64,000 nt of DNA, taken from Cerrena zonata. Taxonomy: Eukaryota; Basidiomycota; Agaricomycetes; Polyporales; Cerrenaceae. Under the pieces are notes generated by a model. The model did not search any database. It saw only the letters and a list, made by a program, of their open reading frames with translations, and was not told the DNA's origin. Below, piece by piece: positions 18,413 to 30,361 of this stretch; positions within the stretch are counted from its first letter, which is position 1, and every line of letters begins with the position of its first letter. Made by a program: the position numbers and the translations under genes. The stretch is taken from contig JASBNA010000005.1 of the NCBI GenBank assembly GCA_038087015.1, forward strand, positions 434,001-498,000, given 5' to 3'.

Positions 18413-19943
18413 GCTATTTTTTGCGTCCCAAGGATAAAGGAGTTTCCACAGTCGTCGTGTCATCCTATGCATCTCAATTTCTTTACTGGTATTGTTCTCT
18501 GTTATTTTAGTCCTCTTTCGACTCACCATATGCCTACCTCTTCCTTTCCCACCTGCGCCTCTTGTTTTTGTTTTGTCTGTCGCTATCGCTTGATCCCCTT
18601 GTGTTAAAATATGGTCACAGAGCCCAAAATGTACACAGTAGAATATTATTATCGGAACCAAAACAGATCGTTTCCCTTCACTAGTTACGGTCTTGTTCAA
18701 CCTGTCTCAAACTGGCCAACGCCAATTTTTCCATGCTCAGAGATGACCATCAGATATCAGACTACTATGCTTTTGTTTCCCTCCCATGGAGATCACCCAG
18801 ATAGAACGGAGAACGGAGAACACTGGCCATGGTAGCATGATTATTGCGATGGCGATGTCAAAACGTGTTGGGTGGGGCAATTGGGATGGTGCATCATGGG
18901 GTTACTCGGTCCTTAGAAGACTTCATCCAGACGCATTGTCCTTCGTGCCTTTCTAAAGAAAGTAAGCGGCAGCGCCCAAGGAGCGTTTTCTATTGAACTC
19001 TATTAATGGAGCGGAGCAGGTTCTCGTCTGCTTTCATAAGGACATCAAAATCCTGTGTAGAAATGCGATATCAAAGAAATCGAGCCTACAAGCAGACCTT
19101 TACAGATGTCTGATTCGTGCCCATATTGATACGGCACGTAGAAAAATCATGTCTATTTCATAGGCTGACACGGAGGATCGGTGCGTGCAGGATTACTCAA
19201 TGAGAACACGGGTATTATGCTTCGATCATCGCTACCTAAATGTGGAGAGTAAGATCATGCTGTAAGAACAGATGTCAAAAAGCCATGTTGTCAGCATGCC
19301 GAAGGCACTACGTGTGCGCTTCGTTTTACCGAAAACGAAGCCATGTCTGCGCCGCATGTCGAGGACATAGTCCGATATGAGCGGACAAGAAGATAAAATG
19401 AAAACTGTGCTGGAACAAGGAATAACTTCAAGCCTTCCGGATCTGGAAACAATTAATCGCTTTCAGCAGTGATTGACAGGCCCCGGAGGGCTATAATTCG
19501 CCATGTAATGAGGTGCACTATACCAAGAACGCACGCTATGCCACGCCTATGCAATTTGCGTACGTCTTGTCCGAGGGAATGCGACATGAGTGCTAATAGA
19601 CCCCCGGGAATACGGCCTGAATATTCTATCCAGAGAAACGGGATGTCCAGAGCCGAGACCCGGCAGCTCAAGGATGCAGTGCAGAGAAATCCATTCAATG
19701 ACGTGATACAGATGTTGTGCAGCCTGGCGTCACCGGTGGTATTAGAACATTCTATAGCAAGGAATGAGAGAGATCGAATGGGAATAAATGGTTTGAATGA
19801 ACAAAATACTTGACATATCATTTCCTACAACACACAAGTCAAAGCATGTGAAAGCAAAGCGAGAGCGATATAGTTGGGTATAAAGATCTAGGAAGAAGAT
19901 CAGTAAGTACCAATATTAGAGATGTTCTATGACTTACAATATG
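18413..19943. other. Intergenic region between partner B and kinase C
   Basis: No intact gene. The 3' flank of partner B (a TTAAAATATGG...CCCAAAATGTACAC stretch near 18605-18635 is shared by several partner genes) is followed by the degenerate AMAMSKRV-type remnant near 18850. On the minus strand 19453-19821 holds a 122-codon ORF directly after the presumed 3'-UTR intron of kinase C (19825-19937). It resembles the small ORF at 26764-26964 and is more likely UTR or remnant than a gene. The region is closely related to 34753-36307. Confidence 0.5.
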
Positions 19944-21289
19944 CTACACCATCATACGTTTAATCTTGTAGATCCCTTCTCGAGCGACAGCCACTGTATC
20001 ATACACCACTCGCTCAGGCACCGACTCTTTACGCGAACGTAACCGCCAGCGTATGTTGGACTCGGTTAGACTAGCCTGTATTTCGCGAAACATGCTGTAA
20101 GCAACTTCAGCTGTAGGGCGGTCCTTGGGATCTTCCTTGGTCATAGAGTCTATTAACGGCCCAAGAAATTCGAATCCATAGTATTTCTACCAACAATAAT
20201 AATAAGTCGTGTAAGGGCACGTAAGCAGCAAAGAGCAAATGGAGTCAAAAACATACCTCGACAAATTCTTTGCGATACAGATTACCGAGAATGAATATGT
20301 CTAGAGGAAACGGATTGTACGGTCGATGATTGTTAAGTTCTGGGGGATCTTTATCCCTCCCTTGATCCCCAATTACCAAGGGAGTGACTCCAGGGTCGAA
20401 ATACGACGAAATGCCGAAGTCAATAAAGTAATATTTGACTGGATGATCCTGACGGGAGAGGGAAGGTGCATAATGAATACCATCCTCAAGATAGTCGAGG
20501 TGAACCGGATGATGACCCTCAGGAAATAACGGATCTCCGTCCATCATGATATTTGCAGCGGCGCAATCTCTTGTCTCTGTCAACACCGGGAATACATGGA
20601 TAATTAGAAAGACAAACCTGTGTGCGACTCCTTGACGATGAATAAACCATATGCCCTATGTATCCGAATGTTTCGTCAAACGTCTTCGAATCGGCGAATG
20701 TCATACCTCGAGGGTTTGGGAAATAAAATCCGCTACTTCTCCAACGGTACGAAGTTCTGGTTTATTAAACGGACGCAAGTATTTCATGACAAGAATGGCT
20801 TTCGATTGATCAATTGGATCCTGAAGAACCTGGTACACAGGTACACAGTGATTGGCCGGGTTATTCACGACCTCATCCCTTGACAGAAGGCGTCCGATTG
20901 GAATTTCGTCACCAAGATGAGAGACAGTCTTGAGCATCACCCGAGTGCCATCTGTCTGTCGAGTTGCATCCATTACCTTGGAAATCTAGGCATACTTGCT
21001 TAGCATTTGGATTGGAGCAAACATGAGCAACGCATCGTACCACAGAATGGATTGAATCCTCACAGTAATGAGGGTTGCGATTTGTCCCTAACCATGAGGG
21101 AGTCCATTCAGGTCTAAATCGTGGCCGTAGGACATATCCTTGACTCTTAAGATAGTCATATCGTTCTCTCCAAAAGACTTCCCAAGAAAGGAGGTCCCAA
21201 CGACCTTCTTCCGTGCGTTTCTTAAACTTTTCCACTTCCTCGGGCGAGCACACTGCATAAAAGGGAAGGTCCGTTTCGTCGACGCTCAT
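19944..21289 (-). CDS. AgaK1-like protein kinase C (orphan)
   Basis: 373 aa; exons 21041-21289, 20707-20985, 20618-20655, 20257-20569, 19944-20186. The kinase core is complete: MLK, VAHRD, DFGISS, DPPEL. Exon 1 ends in SV instead of SM. Distinct from B-type kinases by PIGRLLSRDEV and a YYFIDFGISSYF activation segment start; closest to kinase G, its segmental duplicate. There is no partner gene upstream. The region where one should be (21560-21690) passes directly from promoter-like sequence into the sequence usually found downstream of a partner, so the partner was deleted. Confidence 0.88.
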
Positions 21290-22386
21290 TTTGACTCCAA
21301 CACAAAATTGTGGTGTCTACTGTGCAGTCATTCGAAAAGGTCATAGACGAGTTTAGCGTTTCGCGTGAGCTTGAAGATGAGTGTTTATGCCAAGATAGAA
21401 TGATAGTTATTTAAATTTAGCCACGTTGCATCAACCTTCCCAATATGGCATTGTCTGCTACGTTAAGCGATGAATCCATTACTTACATAACGTCTGCGAT
21501 GTCATGGTAGCAAGTAATATGATCAAGTACTACCTAGATAATTTCAAGCTGAAGGATCGGTGCTCGCAAGCATATACTGTACTCACTGATTTCCTTCTTT
21601 CGGAGGCTGTGAGCCTCCGAATTTGTGATTGTAAACTTTATACAGTACCATTGCGGAAGAACAACAGCATCGCCTTCGTCTAGAGATGGTTAATGTCAGC
21701 GCCCAAAGATCCTCCTCCCATCAAAATCGACTCATGGCTTGTGATTATATCTTTTCCGTAGTCATAAGGGACAATGAAATATTAACATGTTGTATAGGCG
21801 TGTTCATCTTGAGCATGGAGGTCAGGTCCCAAGCGAGCAGCCTCGCCTGGATTGCTACGTACAGCTTCGTCTACGTTCAACGTTCATTGCGGCCGGTGGT
21901 GTTCGTCATTTGGTAGTGCCGAAATGGACCTTCCGGCTACGCGTGACTGGTGAACCTCATGCTATTATGACCGATACAGTGGATAAGTTCTTTCCGGCCG
22001 CAGCTTGAACTAGTCTCCATCAGTGTTGACTAAACACTATTGGGTGGTAGTCCATCCAAATCCGGTATATAGGTTTGGGATCTGATGTCAAATGAGGATC
22101 GGCAAGAGGTTCCAAAAAGGTAGGAAGAGGTGCTCATTTACTCGATGAGAGCAACAAGGTAATACGGTAATGACTTCTGGGCTTCGAATATCTATGGCTG
22201 CGTCTAGAGCGGATCTCGTCTATGTCAAATGTGAATAGAATTCCGAATAGCATTGTCAAATAGCCTAAGAAAAACACAGCAGTAAAGCGATAGCAGAGCG
22301 GCAGCAATTGTTGGGGTATGGCAGGGAACTAGACGTAGAGTAAACATTCGGCCTACATCGAATATTGTTACGAACTTACAAAGGTA
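21290..22386. other. Upstream region of kinase C with partner-gene deletion scar
   Basis: Contains a CArG-like box (21440-21448), a perfect hairpin TCGGAGGCT-gtg-AGCCTCCGA (21600-21620), and from about 21690 the GTCAGCGCCCAAAG stretch that normally lies several hundred bp downstream of partner genes. Everything of the partner gene between them is missing. The rest (21750-22386) is 3' flank of kinase D without recognisable genes. Confidence 0.55.
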
Positions 22387-23719
22387 TTATACAATCATTT
22401 GCTTGATTCGGTAAATTCCTTCTCGTGCTACAGCGACGGTGTCGTAAACCACTCTTTCGGGTGCGGTTTCTTTATAAGAACGTAATCGCCATCGCAAAGT
22501 TGACTCAGTCAAACTAGCCTGAATCCCTTGGAAGATTGCATAGCAGGCTTGGGCGGATGGACGATTATTGGGGTTAACTTGAAGCATGGGTACGGTCAAC
22601 GCATTGAGGAAATCAAGACCATGATATTTCTACAAGTGCATTAAGTAAATATGCAAATGAAGCACGGGAAAAACTCACTTGTACAAATTCGTGAAGATAT
22701 AAATTACCGAGTATAAATATGTCTAGTGGGAAGGGATTATATGGATCTGAGTCCGATAGTTCAGGAGGTTCCTTATCTCTGCCCTTCGTTCCAACAACAA
22801 GAGGGACATCACCACCTTGGAAACGTGACGAAAGACCGAAGTCGATGAAGTAATATTTGACGGGGTGGTCCTGACGATTTAGGGCTGAGATTTCATGAAC
22901 TCCGTCAGGACTGTAGTTCAGGCGAACGGGATGGTGTCCTTGAGGGAATAGGGAGCGAGCATCCATCATGATATTCGCTGCCGCGCAATCTCTATGTGAT
23001 GTAAGACCAACAAAGTATGGAGAACAGGGTGGGACCAACTGACCTGTGTGCGACTCCATGAGCATGAATGAAACAGAGTCCCTATGTAACGCAATTGTCA
23101 ATGGTTGAGTATGATGGAGAGCTTTAATCTTACCTGCAAAGTTTGCGAGATAAAATCGACTACCTCTCCAATTGTACGCAGCGGTGGATTATCGAACGGG
23201 CGCAGGTAAGGCATTACAATCATTCCTTTAGAGGAATCGTGAGGATCGTCCAGAACGTCAATGATCGGTACACAGTGATTCGTTGGATCCTGTAATAACT
23301 CTTTGGATGATAAGAAGCGGCCAATGGCTATCTCGTCGGATGCGCGTGAGACAGTCTTGATGGTGACGCGAGCACCGTCAGATATTCGAGTAGCATCAAC
23401 GATGATATGTTTCTAGCGAGCGAGTCCTCTCAGCACTTTGATCGGTGGAGATGTGTTGAGTACGTCATACCATAGAAAGAATAGAGTCCTCACAGAAAAA
23501 GGGATCATAATTTGTTCCAATCCAAGAGGGGGTCCAGTTGGGTGCAAACCGTGGTCTTAGTTGGTACCCATGTTCTTTAAGAAAGGTAAATCTCTCCTGC
23601 CAGAACACCTCATAAGACAGAAGACTCCATAGGCCCTGGTATGTGTCCTCCGCGTATTTAGCTGCTTGCTCTGCCGAGCATGTTGCAAACGATGGAAGAC
23701 GAAGAGTATCGCCGGTCAT
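22387..23719 (-). CDS. AgaK1-like protein kinase D
   Basis: 373 aa; exons 23471-23719, 23134-23412, 23044-23081, 22679-22991, 22387-22629. A more diverged family member: exon 1 starts MTGDTLRLPSF and has NWTPSWIGTN; exon 2 starts KHIIVDATR with VTIK as the lysine motif. The catalytic VAHRDCAAANIMMD, DFGLSSRF and EPPEL are all present, so it should be catalytically competent. The equally diverged partner D starts 429 bp away on the other strand, which suggests that pair members evolve together. Confidence 0.88.
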
Positions 23720-24148
23720 TTAACCAGGAGGAAATACGAATGATGGCAATGTCACAATTGTGGAAAACATGCAGGAACATTGCAGTCTGCGTTAGTATAA
23801 TGCTACGTTCTGCTCGACGTGGGCATCGGCAGTTGCCGGATGTATAGGCTTGTATAGGCTACTGGCATAAACCCGATCCCCCTTTCTCCCTCCAGCCTAA
23901 TTTCTGTAGTTCCAGCCGGCGAGTACGGCATACTGACATGTCCGGACGGAAATAGTTCAAAGACCGATTTGTATGGCTGGACAGCCTCGATATACTTAAA
24001 TCGTTCCCAAGATCAGTCGAAGGATTCCAAAGATGTCATGTGTATAACGCATGGTGATGCTACAGAATACGATATCTCATAAAGAATGCAACAGTAAAGC
24101 TACCGGAGATTTTGCTACTATCGGATTCTCCCCAAGTCAGCTGTAGCA
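23720..24148. promoter_or_regulatory. Divergent promoter region of kinase D and partner D
   Basis: A 429-bp non-coding gap between two start codons facing away from each other. The GATGGACCCTGA and CArG-like elements of the B/F group are not recognisable here. A GGCAGTTGCCGG motif near 23830 resembles GGCAGTTGCCGAG near 57860 (kinase L). Confidence 0.5.
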
Positions 24149-25334
24149 ATGTCCTCGACCACACAAACTGATACCCCGTCGTTCTTCGATATTAGTGGCT
24201 TTGTCTTCGAGCTACTTGGCATTGCCGGGACTTTCCAAATCATTTGTGTCATCATTTTCTACTATTTTCCAAGGCGTAGATTGCATGGTCTGGAAACAAC
24301 ATATGCGGAAGCCTACTCCCTTTACCATTGCGGCTTGGAGGAAGGTGTATTGGACTCAGACAAACGACGCATAGAGGAAAGTCTGTTACGGTACATTTAC
24401 TCTCTCTTTCGGAGATGACTCGAGCTGAAAGCCGCATGCACATAGAACCAGAAGAAAAATCACCCAAGTACGTTCTGAGGTATTCTGTCTTGGGGGCTTC
24501 TGGCGGCAGGTCTTTGCCATTTTTGGAAGACTGTCTCAGAAATTCAGTTATTTGGATGCTGCAGTGAAGGAGCTGTGCGCAGATATTGCTGTAGGTATTC
24601 ATTCTTACATGTGTGGACCGTACTCAACATACCGCGACATTAGTCCAGCAGCCAGAAAGGCCGACGTGATCTCGAGGCGAGAGGGCAGTCTTATACACCG
24701 TGTATGCTTCCCTTGATGAGATCTGTCCCGATTACGCTCGGTCCTACCGGCACGTATACGCGACCTACTCGTGGTGCCGACCAGCCTCACAATCCGTATA
24801 CTCGTATGTCGTTCATGTTTTTTGGTTGTTGTCGTTATTGTAATCCTTCTTTTAGAATCTGACTCTCCACATTGCGCCTTGACGCCACATCAGCTTCAGG
24901 GTCACCATAGCACCGAGCCAGATTCTACACCTCCATTTGCATCCCACTCTGCTTCAATTGATTTCAGAAGATCTCCAGTGCACAGAGACTCGTTGTGCTC
25001 TGTGTCGACTTCTTCGACGGCTGTAAACACGGACTCTGTACAACTGGGCGAGCTCGGGTATCAGCAAGCCCCAAGTCCAGATATCTCCCAAACGACTCCG
25101 TTAGCCGAAGATCTCAAGAAAACCATCGATCCAACCATCCGGATCGATGCGCGTTACAAAGATATACATCATCTCATGGAATTGTTATTATTCAAACTGC
25201 ATCACCTCCCCGAGCTTTGCCAGAAAACCGAGGAGAGAGATATATCGGACGAGTTCTCGGCCTTCGAATCTCGTCTGTCCAAGCTCCAACATACTTGGAC
25301 ACCCTCGTCAAGACCACCTATACTGCCACTTTAA
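24149..25334 (+). CDS. Kinase-partner membrane protein D
   Basis: 341 aa; exons 24149-24390, 24446-24590, 24644-24803, 24856-25334 (1026 nt, frame closed). Exon 2 is recognisable only in the frame giving FCLGGFWRQVFAIFG, which matches CLGGTWRKIF of partner F. The N-terminal helix (ISGFVFELLGIAGTFQIICVIIFYY) is longer and more hydrophobic than in B/F. Exon 3 has QSYTPCMLPL, exon 4 has SPVHRDSLCSVSTSSTAV and a C-terminus ending PPILPL. Despite low overall similarity all intron positions match the B/F group. Divergently paired with kinase D. Confidence 0.78.
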
Positions 25335-27194
25335 TACAATGATACAGGTTGCATCGTCTGAAGAAGTGATACATTTGCCATTGTCTACCATGTACTACCA
25401 TCAAACTCTTTGTTATATTCTCCGAAAGGAAGTCCCTCGCAATCTAAAGGAGCGTTCTTCACTTTTGTATCTTACCATTGCTTTGCCCAATACTCTATTA
25501 TCTCTGTCCCTTTGCTACATTTGTTTTCTTTCGTCCATTATTGTATCTTAAAAAGACTGCTCGGCATCAGAAACTCACACCTCTCAATGCGTATCTCGAT
25601 TTTCATCCTTGAAAATGAACAATGTGATGATAGTGGAGGTATGGTTTTGGCGTACAGCTGGTAAGTGAACATGTTGTGATTATCACGGGGCCGCATGTAT
25701 GAAATGAGAAGTTACAATATCTCAGACCTCCGCCTTCTTCGAGGATCGTGTGGCCTCTGGACACTCGGGAAATGGAGAGGATCATGGATCTACCAATGCC
25801 GGTGCCGAAGGCTGTCATCATTGCCTCGTGTTCTCGCTTTGGAAGTCGAGAGAGAACAACGCCTTACTGTCATTCCCAAGAAGGTGAAGATCAGCGCCCG
25901 ACGATCTTCTTGTCGAACTCTACTCGTATACGGTGTCTGCCTTCTATTGGATGGCTATACCCTCGCAGCATATAAAACGAACAGAGTTTACCACTTCAAT
26001 TGTAGAGACCCCAGCCCCACGCCTGAAAGATCGGTTCAGTAACAGACATTTGTCAGTGATAGAGAACTGGGATGGAATCGATGAACGCGGAGACCCTGAA
26101 CGCACGCATTCGCAGGGGAAGTAACGTTCTGGACAGGTGACATACCATGCGGTAGATTGACATTGTCCGAACCGTCTCCCGGGGTGAACCCTGTAGAATG
26201 GAGAGTATTGGCCCAAGTAACAGCATGGTATTTTGATTTGTTGCAGGGGCGATGCCTTACTTTCTGTTTGGATATCTTGTGTTCCCACTTTACAACAAAT
26301 CGTCGTTGTATGGTTCTGATAGAACATTCAATAAGGCTCCTTCATAAGGCTCCCACCCGTCGAGAGGTGCGATGTCCTATTGATAGGATACAATATGTGA
26401 GAAAATGGGATAGAACAATGAGATTTTTGGTAACCTATCTCGTTCTGCAATTATCATTTTGAGTGTCAGAGAAAGACTCGTATGTCAACCACAGTCATAC
26501 ATCCGCTCGTAGAGGTATTGGCCAGGTCTCAAACATGAGTTTCTACAAGCCACCATGTACGTGAACGTCCGATTTAGGCGACGATGAGATGATGAATCAG
26601 GCGTATTCAAATAATTCATAACATCCCTAAATTAATGACCTGGTCACCCCTGCTCTGAGCAATGCACCTAACGCACTCGTCTGTACGGAAATATTGGTGG
26701 TGGATGAGGGACAAATGTCATATCCGTATCACAGTCACTAGAAATACGAGCCAAATATACCGATCACACCTCCCCAATCGTGTTGGGCGAAGTCGTGCCG
26801 AAAAGCCGTGCATTACCGTGCCGGTGCAGTTCGTGTGCGTCCTGTGTCATCCGAAGGAGTGCGTCATGGGTACCTTTTAACGACTGCATAGCCCGTTCTA
26901 TCAAAAGAAACGCGATGTCGTGTGCAGGACCGGGATCTGCAATCAAGGCTGGGAGAAGATCCATTGAATAGCGTGATTTCTTGCAACTTGATGTCGCTTG
27001 TTGCGTCGGAAACGTCGGCGAAAGATAGAATCAGGATAGATGATTCGAACGGGGAGAGCACTTGATAAATCCTTTCCTACAACAAGCAAGTCAAAGCATG
27101 TGAAAGCAAAACGAAAGCAATACAGTGGGGTATAAGATCTAAGAAGGGTATCAACAACGATAAAAACTAGTGATATTTTGCGACTTACAAAATG
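25335..27194. other. Long intergenic region between partner D and kinase E
   Basis: 1.86 kb without a confident gene. The left part resembles other partner 3' flanks (MERIMDLPMPVPKAVIIAS near 25772 corresponds to MESVDRMILAMAVSQRV at 39791). The right part carries the kinase 3' block: a presumed 3'-UTR intron at 27077-27188 and a 66-aa minus-strand ORF (26764-26964). Confidence 0.5.
26764..26964 (-). other. Small conserved ORF in the kinase 3' block
   Basis: 66 codons on the kinase strand, about 230 bp after the stop of kinase E and downstream of its presumed 3'-UTR intron. The translation is helical and polar (AHDIAFLLIERAMQSLKGTH, ALLRMTQDAHELHRH). Related but frame-broken sequence follows kinases C (19453-19821: GGLLALMSHSLGQDVRKLHR) and G (35821-36090: HVAFLRMAQDAYKSYRHDIA). 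Either a decaying third gene of the ancestral unit or conserved 3' UTR. Confidence 0.3.
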
Positions 27195-28530
27195 CTACAC
27201 AATCATCCGTTTAACCCTGTAAATCCCTTCTCGAGCAACAGCCACTGTATCATACACCACTCGCTCAGGCACCGACTCGTTACGCGAACGCAACCGCCAT
27301 CGTAGGGTAGACTCGGCTAGACCAGCTCGAATTCGCCGAAACGTGTTGAAAGCAGCTTCAGCTGTTGGGCGACTCCGTGGATATTCGTGAGTCATGGACT
27401 TGATCAGCGGCTCCAGAAATTCGAATCCATAATATTTCTAGCCATACAATATGAGACGAAGGCAGTATACAGGACACAGTAAAAACATACTTCAAGAAAT
27501 TCTTTGCGATACAAGTTACCGAGAATGAAGATGTCTAGAGGAAACGGGTTGTATGGTCGATGGTCGTCAAGTTCTGGAGGTTCCTTATCTCTTCCTTTAG
27601 TTCCAACCACTAGTGGAACAACTCCAGGATCAAAGCAGGAGGAGAGGCCGAAATCGACAAAGTAGTATTTAACCGGATGGTCCTGACGAGACAGGCAGGG
27701 TGCATCGCGAGCGCCGTCTTCAAGATAGTCGAGGCGAACCGGGTGGTGTCCTTTAGGAAACAAGGGCTCTCCGTCCATCATAATATTGGCAGCGGCACAG
27801 TCCCTACAATCGTGTTAACTCAGAAATTGTGAATAAAATCATGATGCGCTTACCGATATGCAACGCCTTGGCTATGTATGAAGCATAAACCCTAGGGGCA
27901 CGAGATTTTAGCCGTAAGCTTAACATTTAGACAAAGGGTTAGCTCACTTCCAACGTCTGAAACACAAAGTCTACTGCTTCTCCGATCGTTCGTAATTCTG
28001 GATTGTCGAAGGGCCGTAGATATTTCATGACCAGAATTGCTTTGGAGCGATCATGCGCATCTTCGATAGCTTCAAAAATGGGTACACAATGGTTGGTCGG
28101 ATCTTTCGATACACTGTCTCTTGACAAAAGTCGAGCGATTGGGATTTCGTTGTCAGAACGAGAGACACTCTTGAGCATCACCCGAGTGCCATCCGACAGA
28201 CGAGTTGCATCAATTACTCCGGATATCTATGTGTACCTTCTTAGTGTCCCGATGAAGTCGATCATAAGCAACACATCGTACCATGGAAGAGATTGAGTCC
28301 TCACAAAATGTAGGGGTACGGTTTGTCCCCAGCCACGATGGGGTCCATCCGGGTTGAAAGCGTGGTCGCAGAAGATAACCCCTAGCTTTAAGATAATCAT
28401 ATCGTTCTCGCCAGAAGACCTCAAATGAAAGTAAGTCCCAGTGACCATCTTCTGTTTGTTTCCGGTATAATTCTACCAGGTCTGGTGGAGCTAATGCATA
28501 GGACGGAAGATGAGACTCATCGACGCTCAT
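27195..28530 (-). CDS. AgaK1-like protein kinase E, HRD changed to YRD
   Basis: 373 aa; exons 28282-28530, 27948-28226, 27854-27891, 27491-27803, 27195-27437. The micro-exon 3 reads GLCFIHSQGVAYR, so the catalytic-loop histidine is Tyr in this copy only (GCATATCG instead of GCACATCG). The catalytic Asp and Asn (DCAAAN), DFG and the ATP-binding Lys are intact. YRD loops do occur in active kinases, so activity cannot be excluded. Exon 1 has SYALAPPDLVELYRKQTEDG, diverged from the SYALCSPDQVERY of its sisters. Paired with partner E, 627 bp away. Confidence 0.88.
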
Positions 28531-29157
28531 TCTATCCTAGCAGATATGCTACGAGGTTTGTGTTAAGGTAATTTATGAAGGATGCATGCAAACTAGATCA
28601 TCTAGCTCAGTGGCAGGTAGAAACATGTAATGAGAGCCCGGCGTGAGACGAACGTTATTGCGTCCCATTACCAAAAGCGGTATCTGAACGATCAACCCGC
28701 TCTATATATTGAAGCTGTTTCAAGTTCGCTGCTTGCTCCTATATACCTGTCAGAACGGTCAGCAGAATCGAGCTAAGGTATTCCTTGCTTAGCTAGATAT
28801 CTAATCCACATCCCGCACACAAGCTTCAAAACCAGAAATCGCGGATTCTCTTATGTACCTGACCTCCGTCTTACGGCCATAGCTGTTATAGTGCTCGTGG
28901 ATCACTGTCAGCTGCTCGGCGAATTGGACCCTCCCATCATCAAGATCTGAGTAGCCATAGCGAGTGTAAGATAATAAATAGAATCTTCCCAAACTCACAC
29001 CGGTACTACACGCACAAGCAGCATGGCTCGATGGACCCTGACCGTGGACAGGCGAGCAAACAAGGACCATTTTGCAGCATAAAGCCACCGTATACATCGC
29101 GATGTATCGCTTTGATACAACCAATCCTGCTATTTCCTCGCCCCTCTGCTTCCTACA
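28531..29157. promoter_or_regulatory. Divergent promoter region of kinase E and partner E
   Basis: 627 bp without coding sequence. On the partner side, GATGGACCCTGA at 29030-29041 and AGCATAAAGCCAC at 29076-29088. On the kinase side the CArG-like box is degenerate (CATTACCAAAAGCGG near 28670). Confidence 0.5.
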
Positions 29158-30361
29158 ATGTATTCAGCATTGGATATAACTGGGCTCGTCCTCGGCATTC
29201 TTGGCCTTTCTGGCACAGTTCTGCTTGTCCGATATCTACTACCTAAACACCGAATTGCATCCTTAGAACGAGGTTATGCTAGTGCATATTCATTATATCA
29301 ATGCAGCATCGCAGAAGGTCTTTTGTTACCTAGCGAGCAAAAACTGATACTACGACGGTAAATGTTTATAGCCTCGAGAATAGATCCCATCTGATCGCCT
29401 CTTCCCGTCATATAGTACTCGGACACAACTCAACGATGTGAAAAACAATGTGACTTGTCTCGGTGGTACATGGGGAAAGATACTCTCGACTCTGAAAATC
29501 ATATACCGGATTTTGAGCACAATCGACAGTACGATCCATTCGATTTGTATACAGATTGCTGTAAGACACCGTGTCCATTTTCCGTGTTACCGATTCTTCA
29601 TTTGACACTATATACGGATAGTCATCCAGCCAGAAAGGCAAGGAAAGACTTAAGGAGCATGGTATTCCTTATGAACCATGTCTCTTCCCGCTGGCCACTA
29701 CCGTCAATTCTCTGTCAATGGAGTCGTTCAAAATGGGCGATCATTGCGATCCAGTTACAATACATCAGCTGTTTCCTTCACAACAAGGTATGATATGGTT
29801 CATCCCATCTCAAGTTGACTTCGCTAACATGATACGTCTACAGAGCTATCACATATCTCTTCCAATACCTCTGACGACGTCGCATCCGTTCCTAACTCTG
29901 AACATATCAGATCTATATCACCTTTACCTCGAAATGCGGCTCCTCGGCATCGCGACTCCGTCTCATCCACAGCCACGACAGTGGTCGAGGAATCATCTTC
30001 CTGCGATGTTCGTCTAGATATCGCCGCAGACACGACCCCAGAGCATTATGGTACCGAATCGGCGGTAAGGGGCGAGTTAGATCCCTCGCGTTTGTTACGC
30101 CTTCTTCCAGCATCATCCCAGAAAGAGGCCGACCCGAGTGATGCGGTGAACAGCTATTGCACAGACTTGCAAGGGCGGCTCAATCTACTTCAATCGGTGT
30201 TAAGCCCCCCACAAACCTCGGAGTCACCTACAACCCAGAACTCAAACTACTCGGCCGATTTGGAAAAGTGTAAGGAGGACCTCTTGGCGGTAATGGGTCG
30301 TCTGTCGAAAGTTTCAGATATTTGGGTTCGTCGTGAGACAGGTCCCGTGTTGCCCATCTGA
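29158..30361 (+). CDS. Kinase-partner membrane protein E
   Basis: 342 aa; exons 29158-29357, 29416-29560, 29622-29787, 29844-30361. Exon 1 is 9 nt shorter than usual (loss of three codons before the intron) and exon 3 is 9 nt longer than in B/F, so the frame stays open. N-terminal helix LDITGLVLGILGLSG, exon 2 CLGGTWGKIL, exon 4 APRHRDSVSS and C-terminus ending TGPVLPI. The last codons belong to the 1463-bp identical tract shared with 13996 onward, so the extreme C-terminus is probably a conversion product. Head to head with kinase E. Confidence 0.82.

Larger units (their letters stand above)
13996..21550. repeat. Segmental duplication, copy 1 (paired with 30329-37800)
   Basis: Holds kinase B, partner B and kinase C in the same order, orientation and spacing as kinase F, partner F and kinase G. 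The offset stays near 16.33-16.36 kb throughout. Identity is high (roughly 90-97 % by eye) including non-coding DNA, and 100 % in the tract 13996-15458. Confidence 0.85.

Noticed and set aside
28801..29124. 107-codon minus-strand ORF in the unit E promoter
   Set aside because: Lies across the conserved partner promoter elements; not conserved in units B, F or G.
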